A stretch of DNA of 25,762 nt from Pseudomonadota bacterium (GTDB lineage: Bacteria > Pseudomonadota > Alphaproteobacteria > Rhizobiales > Beijerinckiaceae). The notes under the pieces are model-generated. The model ran no database searches. It worked only from the letters and a program-made list of their open reading frames with translations, and was not told the origin of the DNA. The stretch lies in assembly GCA_028876585.1 (NCBI GenBank), contig JAGWRL010000077.1:1-25762 (forward strand), in the 5' to 3' direction. Positions within the stretch are counted from its first letter, which is position 1; every line of letters starts with the position of its first letter. The position numbers and the translations under genes were made by a program. Shown piece by piece: positions 6,791-14,151 of the stretch.

Positions 6791-7695
6791 CCGCATGCGG
6801 ATTCGTCGCGCTGATCGGCGCCCCCAACGCCGGCAAATCGACGCTGATCAACAAGCTGGTCGGCGCGAAAGTGTCGATCGTGTCGCGCAAGGCGCAGACC
6901 ACGCGCGGGCCGGTGCGCGGCGTCGTGGTCGAGGGCGAGACGCAGATCGTGTTCGTCGACACGCCCGGCCTGTTTCCGCCCAAGCGCCGGCTCGACCGGG
7001 CGATGGCGGAGGCGGCCTGGGCGGCGGCGGGCGACGCCGACGCGCTGGCGCTGATCGTCGACGCGCGGGCGGAGATCGCGGCCGGCGAGATCACTGACGA
7101 GGTCGGGCGCATTCTCGACGCGCTCAAGCCGCGCAAGGGGCGCAAGGCGCTGATCCTCAACAAGATCGACCTGGTCGAGGCGCCGAAGCTGCTGGCCTTG
7201 TCGGCGCGGTTGAATGCGGCGTTGCCGTTCGAGGAGACGTTCATGATCTGCGCCGAGAGCGGCGCCGGGCTCGACCGGCTGAAGCGCGATCTCGGCCGCA
7301 TGATGCCGCCGGGGCCGTGGCTCTATCCCGCCGACCAGATCGCCGACGCGCCGATGCGCGCGCTGGCGGCTGAGATCACGCGCGAGAAGATATTTGAGCG
7401 GCTGCACGACGAATTGCCATATCAGACAACGGTCGAGACCGAATCCTGGAAGGACCTGCCGGATGGCTCGGCGCGGATCGAACAGACGATCTATGTCACC
7501 CGCGAGGGCCACAAGAAGATCGTGATCGGCGAGGGCGGCCGCACGCTCAAAGCGATCGGCTCGGCGGCGCGCAAGGAGATCGCCGCCGCCAACGATTCCA
7601 AGGTGCACCTGTTCCTGTTCGTGAAGGTGCGCGAGAACTGGCTCGACGATCCCGAGCGCTATCGCGCCATGGGGCTGGAATTTCCCAAGAAATAG
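6787..7695 (+). CDS. era: GTPase Era, 30S ribosome maturation factor
   Basis: Era binds the 3' end of 16S rRNA during 30S assembly. The 302-residue product has the usual length. G1 is GAPNAGKS (11-18), G2 lies in QTTRGPVRG, G3 is DTPG (58-61) and G4 is NKID (125-128); G5 is degenerate (CAESG). The C-terminal KH domain contains the GEGG loop (248-251) within IVIGEGGRTLKAIG. The ATG at 6787 overlaps the rnc stop and begins a normal Era N-terminus; an ATG at 6775 in the same frame is less likely. The gene converges with merA, with 10 bases between the stops and no clear hairpin terminator. Confidence 0.96.
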   Translation: MTACGFVALIGAPNAGKSTLINKLVGAKVSIVSRKAQTTRGPVRGVVVEGETQIVFVDTPGLFPPKRRLDRAMAEAAWAAAGDADALALIVDARAEIAAGEITDEVGRILDALKPRKGRKALILNKIDLVEAPKLLALSARLNAALPFEETFMICAESGAGLDRLKRDLGRMMPPGPWLYPADQIADAPMRALAAEITREKIFERLHDELPYQTTVETESWKDLPDGSARIEQTIYVTREGHKKIVIGEGGRTLKAIGSAARKEIAAANDSKVHLFLFVKVRENWLDDPERYRAMGLEFPKK

Positions 7696-7705
7696 CCGGC
7701 GCCGC

Positions 7706-9136
7706 TTAGCCCGCGCAGCAGGAAAGTTTCGCTGCGTCCTTGTCGAAGGCGAGCGCGGCGAGCTTCAGCCCCTCCACCGTCGTCAGATAGGGAAAGATCG
7801 TTTCCGCGACCTCGCGCACGGTGAGCCGGCCGCGGATCGCCATCGCCGCCGTCTGGATGCTGTCGGCGCCTTCCGGGGCGAGGATATGCGCGCCGAGGAG
7901 CCTGCCGCTGTCGGCGTCCGCCACCAGCTTGATCAACCCGCGCGCATCCCGCGCCGCCAGCGCGCGCGGAACCTGGTCGAGGGAAATCACGGAAACGCGC
8001 GGGTTGTACCCCGCCGCGCGCGCCGCCGCTTGCGTATATCCCACGCTCGCGACCTGCGGATCGGTGAACACGACGGCCGGCGCCGCGGAATTGTCGTAAG
8101 CGAGACGGTCGCCGTTGAGCGCATTCCCCGCCGCGAGCTTGGCGCCATAGGCCGCCATATAGACGAACGCGTCGCGGCCGGTGACGTCGCCCGCCGCGTA
8201 GATTCCGGGGCGACTCGTGCGCATGTGATCGTCGACGCTGACGGCGCCGTTCGTCGTCAGCGCGACGCCGATTTCGGCGAGACCCAGACCTTGCGTGTTG
8301 GGCCGGCGTCCCGTCGCGACGAGAACCTGTTCGGCTTCGATTTTCCCCGCGCGGCCGTCGCGCACGAGCGACAACGCGACCCCCGTCGCGGTTTTGCCGA
8401 TCGCGCGATAGGCGACGCCGCAGACGACCTCAATGCCCTCGTCGGCGAACACGCGCGTCAGCGCGGCGCTGATCTCCGGCTCCGCCTCCGGCAGCAGCCG
8501 CGAACGGCAGACCAGCGTCACGCGCACGCCGGCGCGCGCGAACATCTGCGCCAATTCCGCCCCGATATAGCCGGCGCCGATCACGATCAGCGAGCGCGGC
8601 AGGTGTTCGAGCGCGAGCGCGGTCGTGCTGGTCAGATAAGGCGTCGACTCGATGCCCGCGATCGCCGGAACGTCCGGCCGAGCGCCGGTGGCGACGATGA
8701 TCCGCTCGGCGTCGAGGCGCGCGCCGGCGACCTCGACGCCGCCTTCGATGAGCTTCGCCGGCCCTTCATGGTAGGCGATCTTGGCATAGGCCGGCAGCAG
8801 ATCGGCGTATTTGGCCTGTCGCAGGGCGGCGACCAACGTGTCCTTTTGTCTGACGGCCGCGCGCCAGTCGAGCAGCTCGGCGCGGGCGGAAACGCCGGCG
8901 AACCGCGCTGCGGCGCGCGCGTCATGCAACGTCTGCGTCGCGCGGATCAGCGCCTTCGACGGCACGCAGCCGATGTTGACGCATGTGCCGCCGATCTCGC
9001 CGGCGCCGATCAGCGCCACCTGCGCGCCCTGTTCGGCGGCGGTGATCGCGGCCGAGAACCCGGCCGACCCGGCGCCGACGACGGCGAGGTCGTACCGGCC
9101 GGGTTGTTTCGCCTTCGGCGCGCAGCAATCGTTCAT
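7706..9136 (-). CDS. merA: Mercuric reductase-like pyridine nucleotide-disulfide oxidoreductase
   Basis: This flavoprotein of 476 residues is expected to reduce Hg(II) to Hg(0) with NADPH in the cytoplasm. It has the FAD motif GAGSAG (21-26), redox-active GGTCVNIGCVPSKA (Cys52, Cys57), a second nucleotide-binding GAGYIGAELAQMFA and ATGRRPNTQGLGL. The C-terminus ends in SCCAG, with the vicinal Cys473-Cys474 pair that hands Hg(II) to the active site in true MerA. The N-terminal HMA metal-binding domain of many MerA proteins is absent; only a CC pair at residues 4-5 precedes the flavin domain. I use the ATG at 9136, since upstream codons overlap bufA1. No merR, merT or merP is nearby. It lies 28 bases behind bufA1 on the same strand, so the two probably form an operon. 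Confidence 0.85.
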   Translation of the reverse strand: MNDCCAPKAKQPGRYDLAVVGAGSAGFSAAITAAEQGAQVALIGAGEIGGTCVNIGCVPSKALIRATQTLHDARAAARFAGVSARAELLDWRAAVRQKDTLVAALRQAKYADLLPAYAKIAYHEGPAKLIEGGVEVAGARLDAERIIVATGARPDVPAIAGIESTPYLTSTTALALEHLPRSLIVIGAGYIGAELAQMFARAGVRVTLVCRSRLLPEAEPEISAALTRVFADEGIEVVCGVAYRAIGKTATGVALSLVRDGRAGKIEAEQVLVATGRRPNTQGLGLAEIGVALTTNGAVSVDDHMRTSRPGIYAAGDVTGRDAFVYMAAYGAKLAAGNALNGDRLAYDNSAAPAVVFTDPQVASVGYTQAAARAAGYNPRVSVISLDQVPRALAARDARGLIKLVADADSGRLLGAHILAPEGADSIQTAAMAIRGRLTVREVAETIFPYLTTVEGLKLAALAFDKDAAKLSCCAG

Positions 9137-9164
9137 GGTTTTGTCCTCGCCGCCGCGCCACGTG

Positions 9165-9437
9165 TCAGGATTGGGTGAGCGAGCCGTGGCCGTTCGGCGT
9201 CTTGATGGTTTCGCAGGCGCCCTTCGCCACATATTTCCAGGCGTGCGCGTCATAATTGACGGTCGAGGTTCCGGCGCAGGTCGTGCCGGCGCCGGCGGCG
9301 CAATCGTTCTTGCCGGCGAGCGCGACGCCGTAACACTTTTCCGCGTTCTTGGGCGCGCCGGCCTTGGCGGTCGCCGTCAGCGACAGCGCGATGGCGATCG
9401 AGCCGGCAAGGGTTGTGGCGACAAGTCGGTTGCTCAT
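9165..9437 (-). CDS. bufA1: BufA1-type periplasmic bufferin (DUF2282) metallophore precursor
   Basis: This 90-residue precursor starts with a signal peptide ([20 protein letters not shown], likely cleaved after TAKA). The mature part has four spaced cysteines in [23 protein letters not shown] and GACETIK, the signature I associate with DUF2282/BufA1 proteins. Bufferins are ribosomally made, modified peptides that bind copper or related soft metals in the periplasm; maturation normally needs BufB and BufC proteins, which are not visible here. The start at 9437 is preceded by GAGGAA on the minus strand; an ATG at 9452 is less well placed. It is the first gene after an ECF-type promoter motif and is followed by merA. 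The metal specificity is unknown. Confidence 0.8.
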   Translation of the reverse strand: MSNRLVATTLAGSIAIALSLTATAKAGAPKNAEKCYGVALAGKNDCAAGAGTTCAGTSTVNYDAHAWKYVAKGACETIKTPNGHGSLTQS

Positions 9438-9493
9438 ATCTGTTTTCCTCATCGGGCGCGCGCGATGGCTGGAAGCGCGCCGGCTTCGACATG

Positions 9494-9519
9494 TTCGAGA
9501 CGTTCAATGCCGGCGTTAC
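9494..9519 (-). promoter_or_regulatory. ECF-type promoter of bufA1-merA (GTAAC-N17-CGAA)
   Basis: On the minus strand GTAAC occupies 9515-9519 (within TGTAACG) and CGAA 9494-9497, with a 17-base spacer. It lies about 57 bases upstream of the bufA1 start. The same two boxes at the same spacing precede the thioredoxin gene at 10206. GTAAC-type -35 boxes are typical of group IV sigma factors, and an ECF gene is divergently encoded here. Confidence 0.65.
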
Positions 9520-9633
9520 AGGGTTGAATCGAAAAATTCGGACGGCGCCGGCGCGATATATTTTATCGTTGCCGCGAACCCATTCGCCATGGGCGCCCCT
9601 CCTGGTCGATAAAGGCGGCGCGCGCTCCGCCGC

Positions 9634-10188
9634 ATGAGACCGGGCATGACCCAGCAGCTTCGCAACGATCTCGTTCTGGCGGCCCAACTCGGCGACAGCG
9701 CCGCGCTGGATCGACTGTTGTTGGTCAGCGCCACGGACGCCCGCCGCTACGCGCGCCGCCATTGCCAGCCCAGCGACATCGAGGACGCCGTGCAGGAGGC
9801 GCTGCTGATCGTCGCGCGCAAGCTGTCGGGATTGCGCGCCGCCGCGGCGTTCTCGGGTTGGCTGTTCACCATCGTCAAGCGCGAGTGCGACCGGATGGCG
9901 CGCGCGATGCTCAACCACGAAAACATCGAAGACGCCAAGGTTGACGGCTATCTCGCCGCGCGCACCGACATCGAGCTGCGGCTCGAACTGGCGGCGGCGC
10001 TGGAATCGCTGCCGGCCCATTATCGCCGCGTCATCCTGATGCGCGACTTTGAGGAGATGACGATCGCCGAAATCGCCGCCGCGCTCGGTGAGCCCCCAGG
10101 CGCGGTGAAGAGCCGGCTGCACCGGGCGCGCGAACTGGTGCGCGAATACCTGCTGGGCGCCCCGCCCGAGCCCAAGGCGGGGCGATGA
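9634..10188 (+). CDS. ECF-type RNA polymerase sigma factor
   Basis: This 184-residue protein has region 2 around residues 28-90 (YARRHCQPSDIEDAVQEALL, then SGWLFTIVKRECDRMAR) and region 4 around 125-175 (LESLPAHYRRVILMRDFEE, MTIAEIAAALGEPPGAVKSR, LHRAREL). Region 3 is missing, as expected for group IV sigma factors. It probably directs transcription of the two flanking units through the GTAAC-N17-CGAA motif. No anti-sigma gene (for example a DUF1109/NrsF-type membrane protein) sits next to it, which is unusual. The start is ATG 9634 or ATG 9646; neither has a strong ribosome binding site. Related factors in Caulobacter-like bacteria respond to metals, which fits the neighbours. Confidence 0.9.
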   Translation: MRPGMTQQLRNDLVLAAQLGDSAALDRLLLVSATDARRYARRHCQPSDIEDAVQEALLIVARKLSGLRAAAAFSGWLFTIVKRECDRMARAMLNHENIEDAKVDGYLAARTDIELRLELAAALESLPAHYRRVILMRDFEEMTIAEIAAALGEPPGAVKSRLHRARELVREYLLGAPPEPKAGR

Positions 10189-10205
10189 AAATCCGGCGCG
10201 CCGAC

Positions 10206-10231
10206 GTAACAGCGCCGGCCGGCCGCGCGAA
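10206..10231 (+). promoter_or_regulatory. ECF-type promoter of the thioredoxin-ccdA unit (GTAAC-N17-CGAA)
   Basis: GTAAC (10206-10210) and CGAA (10228-10231) are 17 bases apart, exactly as in the bufA1 promoter, and sit 58 bases upstream of the thioredoxin start. The spacer is a GGCC-rich sequence unlike the other copy, so the shared boxes are not explained by a duplicated segment. Confidence 0.62.
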
Positions 10232-10288
10232 GGCCGGTCGCGGCGTTCCCAGCCGCCGCCCCTGTCTTTCGCGTCAAGGAGCCTTTCC

Positions 10289-10672
10289 ATGCTGACCCGC
10301 CGTGTTTTCGCATTTGGGCTTACCGCCGCGTTCGCGCTGCCCGCCCGCGCCGCCGAGGAAATCCCCTACACGGCGGCCGCCTTCGACGCGGCGCGCGACG
10401 CCGGCAAGTCGATCGTCGTCGTCGTGCATGCGGGCTGGTGCCCGACTTGCCGGGCGCAAAAGCCGATCCTCGCCAAGCTCGAAGACGATCCGATGTTCAA
10501 ACAGGTGGTCGTCTTCCACGTCGATTTCGACAGCCAGAAGGACGCGCTGCGCCGCTTCGGCGTGCGCATGCAGAGCACGCTGATCGCCTTCAAGGGCGCG
10601 AAGGAAACCTCGCGTTCGGTCGGCGACACTCAGGATCAGTCGATCGCCTCGCTGTTCTTCGCGACGCTCTGA
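10289..10672 (+). CDS. Exported thioredoxin-like protein
   Basis: This 127-residue protein has an N-terminal export signal (MLTRRVFAFGLTAAFALPARA; the paired arginines might suggest Tat). The thioredoxin fold follows: HAGWCPTCRAQKPIL with active-site Cys51 and Cys54, FHVDFDSQKDALRRFGV, and the STLIAFKG strand in place of the usual cis-Pro loop. It should work in the periplasm as a thiol reductant or oxidant. An AAGGAG ribosome binding site lies 7 bases before the ATG. The next gene, a CcdA-like transporter, starts 11 bases after its stop, so the pair probably forms an electron relay across the inner membrane. The TL instead of TP near the active site is a small deviation from canonical thioredoxin. 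Confidence 0.85.
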   Translation: MLTRRVFAFGLTAAFALPARAAEEIPYTAAAFDAARDAGKSIVVVVHAGWCPTCRAQKPILAKLEDDPMFKQVVVFHVDFDSQKDALRRFGVRMQSTLIAFKGAKETSRSVGDTQDQSIASLFFATL

Positions 10673-10683
10673 AAACGCGCGCC

Positions 10684-11406
10684 ATGAGCCTCGCCCCCCT
10701 CGGCCTCGCGTTTTTAGCCGGGCTGCTTTCGATCCTGTCGCCCTGCGTGCTGCCGCTCGTGCCGATCGTGTTCGGCACGGCGGCGGGCGAGCACCGGTTC
10801 GGGCCGCTGGCGCTGGCGGCCGGCGTCACCTTGTCGTTCGTCGGCATCGGATTGTTCGTCGCCACCGTCGGCTTCTCGCTCGGAATCGACGGCGGCGCGA
10901 TCCGCGTCGCCGGCGCGTTGATGCTGATTTTGGCCGGCGTCGTGCTGGCGCTGCCGCCGTTGCAGACGCGTCTGGCGCTGGCCGGCGGCGCGGTCGGCGG
11001 CTGGGCCGATGGGCCGATGCGCGGGCTTTCGTCGCGCGGCTTGGGCGGTCAGCTCGGCGTCGGCCTGCTGCTCGGCGCGGTGTGGAGCCCCTGCGCCGGG
11101 CCGACCTTGGGGGCGGCGACGGTGCTGGCGGCCGAGAGCGGCCATGCCGGCGGCGCGGCGCTGACGATGGCGAGTTTTGGCGTCGGCGCGGCGCTGCCGC
11201 TGGCGCTCGTCGGGCTGGCGTCGCGCTCGGTGTTCGCGCGCTGGCGCGGCGCGCTGCTGCATGGCGGCAAGTCGCTGAAAATCGCGATGGGGCTGGCGCT
11301 CGTCGTCATCGGCGCGGGCATCGTCTCCGGCCTCGACCGTCAGGTTGAAACCTGGCTCGTCGCCGCGTCGCCGGACTGGCTCACCCGGCTGACCACGCGC
11401 TTCTGA
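10684..11406 (+). CDS. CcdA/DsbD-beta-like thiol:disulfide transporter
   Basis: The 240-residue membrane protein has about six hydrophobic segments. Two conserved cysteine motifs sit in pseudosymmetric helices, SPCVLPLVP (Cys21) and WSPCAGPTLG (Cys137), the pattern of CcdA and the DsbD transmembrane domain. Such proteins carry electrons from cytoplasmic thioredoxin to periplasmic partners. The gene begins at ATG 10684, since codons upstream overlap the thioredoxin gene in another frame. Its expected partner is the exported thioredoxin-like protein immediately upstream. Its position in a sigma-factor module with a bufferin and mercuric reductase suggests it keeps metal-binding cysteines reduced; that role is inference. 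No cytochrome c maturation genes are nearby. Confidence 0.88.
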   Translation: MSLAPLGLAFLAGLLSILSPCVLPLVPIVFGTAAGEHRFGPLALAAGVTLSFVGIGLFVATVGFSLGIDGGAIRVAGALMLILAGVVLALPPLQTRLALAGGAVGGWADGPMRGLSSRGLGGQLGVGLLLGAVWSPCAGPTLGAATVLAAESGHAGGAALTMASFGVGAALPLALVGLASRSVFARWRGALLHGGKSLKIAMGLALVVIGAGIVSGLDRQVETWLVAASPDWLTRLTTRF

Positions 11407-11545
11407 GAGGGCGGCGGCGCGGGGCCTTTCCCTTCGCGCGGGTCGGTGTAGAGATTGGCGCGCGGCTGGCCGCGAGAGGCGCGCGGCGGGTCCTGCTCAT
11501 TCTCGCGCACGCTCCGTGGGGCGCGCGCCAGCAGGGGAGGGCGGC

Positions 11546-12331
11546 TTGAATTGGGCTTTGACGCGCGTGGGCGAAGCGCTCGCGCATTGGCTCAGCGACG
11601 CGCGGCCGCACGTCAGCGTCAATCCGCCGACGCCGCCCGAGGCCTTGGCCGCTTGCCTGCGTCCGGGCGACGTGCTGCTGGTCGAGGGCGTGTCGCGCGT
11701 CAGCGTGGCGATCAAATATCTGACGCAATCGACCTGGTCGCACGCGGCGCTCTATGTCGGCCGCGAGGCCGGGCTCGCCGATCCCGAACATTATTTCATC
11801 GAAGCCGATCTGGTTGGCGGCGTGCGCGGCGTCGGCTTCGGGGAATATGCGGCGCTGCATACCCGCATCTGCCGGCCGGTCGGGCTTTCCGCCGACGACC
11901 GCGAGCGTCTCGTGCGCTACGCCGTGGCGCAGATCGGGCGCCGCTACGATCTCAAGAACGTCGCCGACCTCGCGCGTTACCTCTTGCCGACGCCGCCGGT
12001 GCCGATGCGCTTTCGCCGCCGCATGATCGGGCTTGGCAGCGGCGATCCCACCCGCGCCATCTGCTCGACGCTGATCGCGGAAGCGTTCCACACCATCCGC
12101 TACCCGATCCTGCCGCTCGTCGAGCGCGCCGACGACCCGAAGCTGCGCAGCACTTTGGCGGAGCAATGGCGGGTGCGCCATCATTCGTTGTTCACGCCGC
12201 GCGATTTCGACGCCTCGCCCTATTTCCAGATCGTCAAGCCGACGTTGGAGCGCGGGTTCGATTTCCACGCCTTCAAGTGGATCGCCGAAAGCGCGCAGGC
12301 GGCGGCCGAGACCTCGGCTTCGCGCGCCTGA
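11546..12331 (+). CDS. YiiX/YebB-like permuted NlpC/P60 cysteine hydrolase
   Basis: This is a soluble protein of about 261 residues. LRPGDVLLVEG is followed by IKYLTQSTWSHAALYVG (His66) and FIEADLVGGVR; later come QIGRRYDLKN and AICSTLIAEAF (Cys173). Histidine before cysteine is the order of the circularly permuted NlpC/P60 (DUF830-type) family, whose members may cleave peptidoglycan peptides or lipid amides. No signal peptide is visible. I prefer the TTG start at 11546 because AGGGGAGG ends five bases before it; a GTG at 11516 would add ten residues. Distal C-terminal residues (FDASPYFQIVKPT) are conserved-looking but unassigned. The gene converges with the minus-strand gene at 12334. Confidence 0.75.
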   Translation: MNWALTRVGEALAHWLSDARPHVSVNPPTPPEALAACLRPGDVLLVEGVSRVSVAIKYLTQSTWSHAALYVGREAGLADPEHYFIEADLVGGVRGVGFGEYAALHTRICRPVGLSADDRERLVRYAVAQIGRRYDLKNVADLARYLLPTPPVPMRFRRRMIGLGSGDPTRAICSTLIAEAFHTIRYPILPLVERADDPKLRSTLAEQWRVRHHSLFTPRDFDASPYFQIVKPTLERGFDFHAFKWIAESAQAAAETSASRA

Positions 12332-12333
12332 CG

Positions 12334-12999
12334 TCACTGGTAAGCGGCGAGCTTGCGGTCGAGGTCTATGTCCACGGCCGACAGCAACTCCAACGAAGCG
12401 TCGTCGAGCGGATGGGGGCCGGCATGGGCGGCGAGCGCGCGGTCGCGCTGCGCCAAGAGCGCGCCGATCTCATCGGCGCACAGACGGCAGACCGCTTCGA
12501 TCACGCCATCGACGTCGGCAAATCCGGTGTCGAGCCGCAGCTCCGCCAGCAGCGCGGCGGTCGTCGTCGCGCTCGCCATCAGATCGCCCGTCACCCAACT
12601 GTTGACCATGAACAATTGCGTCGGCAGGCCGCGCGGGTCGAAGCCGATGGCGAGCAGATGGCGGGTTTTGGCGCGTCGCCGGTTGCGATGCGTCAGGCGG
12701 GAGAATTCGGCTTCGGCCTTCGATCTGGCAAAGGGAGCCAACCTGTCGCGCCGCGCGAACAGGTGAACATGCCCATGCTCGCTCGCGCCCGGCCGGTCCT
12801 CGGGGGAGTGGCAATGGTAGAACCATTGGAAGCCGTGGGCCGCGTCGATGGCGTCGGCCTGCGGATAATGTTCCCACTGGCTCGGCGCCTGTCCCTTGAG
12901 AACCGACGCAAACAGAGGTTCGCGGCGCTCGGCGAGCCGCGAATAGATCTCGATGAGACGCCGGGCGGCTCTCCGCGCCGACCGCCTGTCAGCCGCCAT
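12334..12999 (-). CDS. Conserved hypothetical protein with His-rich HxH motifs (DUF6969-like?)
   Basis: This 221-residue soluble protein has an arginine-rich N-terminus, then QWFYHCHSPEDRPGASEHGH and VHLFAR, a cluster of histidines that could bind metal. LAIGFDPRGLPTQLFMVNSWVTGD follows, and a helical C-terminus contains VCRLCADEIGALLAQRD. The overall pattern reminds me of DUF6969 proteins, but I am unsure of the name and no function is known. It begins 6 bases after the stop of the small Cys/His/Met-rich secreted peptide and is surely co-transcribed with it. A role in handling or maturing that peptide is possible but unproven. The start ATG is at 12999. Confidence 0.7.
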   Translation of the reverse strand: MAADRRSARRAARRLIEIYSRLAERREPLFASVLKGQAPSQWEHYPQADAIDAAHGFQWFYHCHSPEDRPGASEHGHVHLFARRDRLAPFARSKAEAEFSRLTHRNRRRAKTRHLLAIGFDPRGLPTQLFMVNSWVTGDLMASATTTAALLAELRLDTGFADVDGVIEAVCRLCADEIGALLAQRDRALAAHAGPHPLDDASLELLSAVDIDLDRKLAAYQ

Positions 13000-13005
13000 G
13001 GAGGC

Positions 13006-13230
13006 TTACTTAGGCGCGCATTTCGGCGCGCATTTGGGCGCACATTTCGCCATCGCGTGATGGCGCCGGGCGTGGTGGTGCGCCATCATCCCATGTTTGG
13101 GGCCGCATTTCTTCATCATCGCCGGGCTGCATTTCGCCATCGCGCCGCTGGCGACGAGCGCCGCCGGCGGCAGCGCCGTGATGGCGGCGGTGAGTACGGC
13201 GAGCGAGGCCAAGGATTTGCTGATCGTCAT
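13006..13230 (-). CDS. Small secreted Cys/His/Met-rich peptide, putative metal binder
   Basis: This 74-residue precursor has a signal peptide at residues 1 to about 32 (MTISKSLASLAVLTAAITAL, cleavage near SGAMA). The mature part is extremely biased: KCSPAMMKKCGPKHGMM, AHHHARRHH, then a C-terminal CAPKCAPKCAPK tandem. Five cysteines, several methionines and eight histidines in about 42 residues strongly suggest binding of soft metal ions in the periplasm, much like bufferins, although the spacing differs from BufA1. AGGGGAA lies a few bases before the ATG on the minus strand. It is the first gene of a two-gene unit with the His-rich protein downstream. I do not recognise a named family. Confidence 0.75.
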   Translation of the reverse strand: MTISKSLASLAVLTAAITALPPAALVASGAMAKCSPAMMKKCGPKHGMMAHHHARRHHAMAKCAPKCAPKCAPK

Positions 13231-13257
13231 CGGGTTCCCCTGTCGAATTCATCGAAA

Positions 13258-13340
13258 AGCGAGCACGATGCGTTCTCGCTGCCGATAAGAGCCGCCGGCG
13301 GCGCAATTGGGTTCGCGCCGAAGCGAGAATATTTTCGCTT
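13258..13340. promoter_or_regulatory. Two AGCGA-type dyads in a divergent promoter region
   Basis: AGCGAG (13258-13263) pairs with CTCGCT (13275-13280) across 11 bases, and AAGCGA (13321-13326) pairs with TCGCTT (13335-13340) across 8 bases. Both lie between the metal-peptide gene (-) and the dehalogenase gene (+). Similar half-sites and different loops suggest operator sites rather than a terminator. No ECF-type GTAAC box is present here. Confidence 0.35.
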
Positions 13341-13451
13341 TCGCCGGGCGTCGCGCTCGGCGCCGATCATCGTCCGCGCCGAATTCGACCGGTTGTGCGG
13401 CGGCCCGAGCTTCGGCATGAAAAAGAACCACTCGAGTCGTGAGACCGCGAC

Positions 13452-14141
13452 ATGACCCAGATTTCCGGCATCCGCGCCTGCGTGTTCGACGCCTATGGCA
13501 CGATCTTCGATTTCGCCTCGGCCGTCGCGCGCTGCGCCGAAATTCCCGATGACCAGCGCGGCGCGCTGACCACGCTGTGGCGCGACAAGCAGTTGCAATA
13601 CACTTGGCTCCGGACTTTGCAGGGTCGCTACGCGGATTTCTGGCAGGTGACCGGCGAGGCGCTCGATTTCGCGCTCGACAGCCTCGGCCTCGCCTCGCCC
13701 GCGCTGCGCGAGCGGCTGATGCAGCTTTATCTGACGCTGGAGGCGTTTCCCGAAGTCCCCGACACGTTGCGCGAACTTCGCAAGGCCGGCTTCGCCACCG
13801 CGATCCTCTCCAACGGCTCCCCCGCCATGCTCGACGCCGCGGTGCGTGCGGCGGGCCTGCAAGATCTGTTCGACGCGGTGCTGTCGGCCGACGCGGTCAA
13901 GGCGTTCAAGACGCATCCGAGCGTCTACGAATATGGCTTGCGCCAGCTTGGCGTCGCGGCGCGCGAAGTCTGTTTCCAATCCTCCAACGCCTGGGACGCT
14001 TACGCGGCCTCCGCCTTTGGCATGCGCGTCGTCTGGTGTAACCGCTATGGCCAGCGGCGCGAACGTCTGCCCGGCGCGCCCGATGGCGAGGTGCGCAGCC
14101 TCGCGGAGCTGCCGGCGTTGCTGGGCGCAAAAGCGGACTGA
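13452..14141 (+). CDS. (S)-2-haloacid dehalogenase, HAD type II
   Basis: This 229-residue cytoplasmic enzyme is expected to hydrolyse L-2-haloacids to D-2-hydroxy acids with inversion. The visible motifs are CVFDAYGTIFD with nucleophile Asp13, a WRDKQLQYTWLRTL segment with the substrate-site arginine, ILSNGSP (HAD motif II serine and asparagine), AVKAFKTHPSVYEY with the lysine, and FQSSNAWDAYAASAFG, the type II-specific SSN-WD pattern. All catalytic positions known from Xanthobacter/Pseudomonas enzymes appear present. It starts at ATG 13452 with a weak ribosome binding site. An EamA transporter follows 10 bases after its stop, so the pair may be an operon. Confidence 0.9.
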   Translation: MTQISGIRACVFDAYGTIFDFASAVARCAEIPDDQRGALTTLWRDKQLQYTWLRTLQGRYADFWQVTGEALDFALDSLGLASPALRERLMQLYLTLEAFPEVPDTLRELRKAGFATAILSNGSPAMLDAAVRAAGLQDLFDAVLSADAVKAFKTHPSVYEYGLRQLGVAAREVCFQSSNAWDAYAASAFGMRVVWCNRYGQRRERLPGAPDGEVRSLAELPALLGAKAD

Positions 14142-14151
14142 ATGGGGACAG

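Noticed and set aside
7693..7710. Bidirectional terminator between era and merA
   Set aside because: Only 10 bases lie between the stops, and the GCCGGC sequence is too short for a stem and lacks a T run.
7886..9178. 430-codon plus-strand frame opposite merA
   Set aside because: Shadow of merA, whose flavin and cysteine motifs and C-terminal CC pair fix the coding strand.
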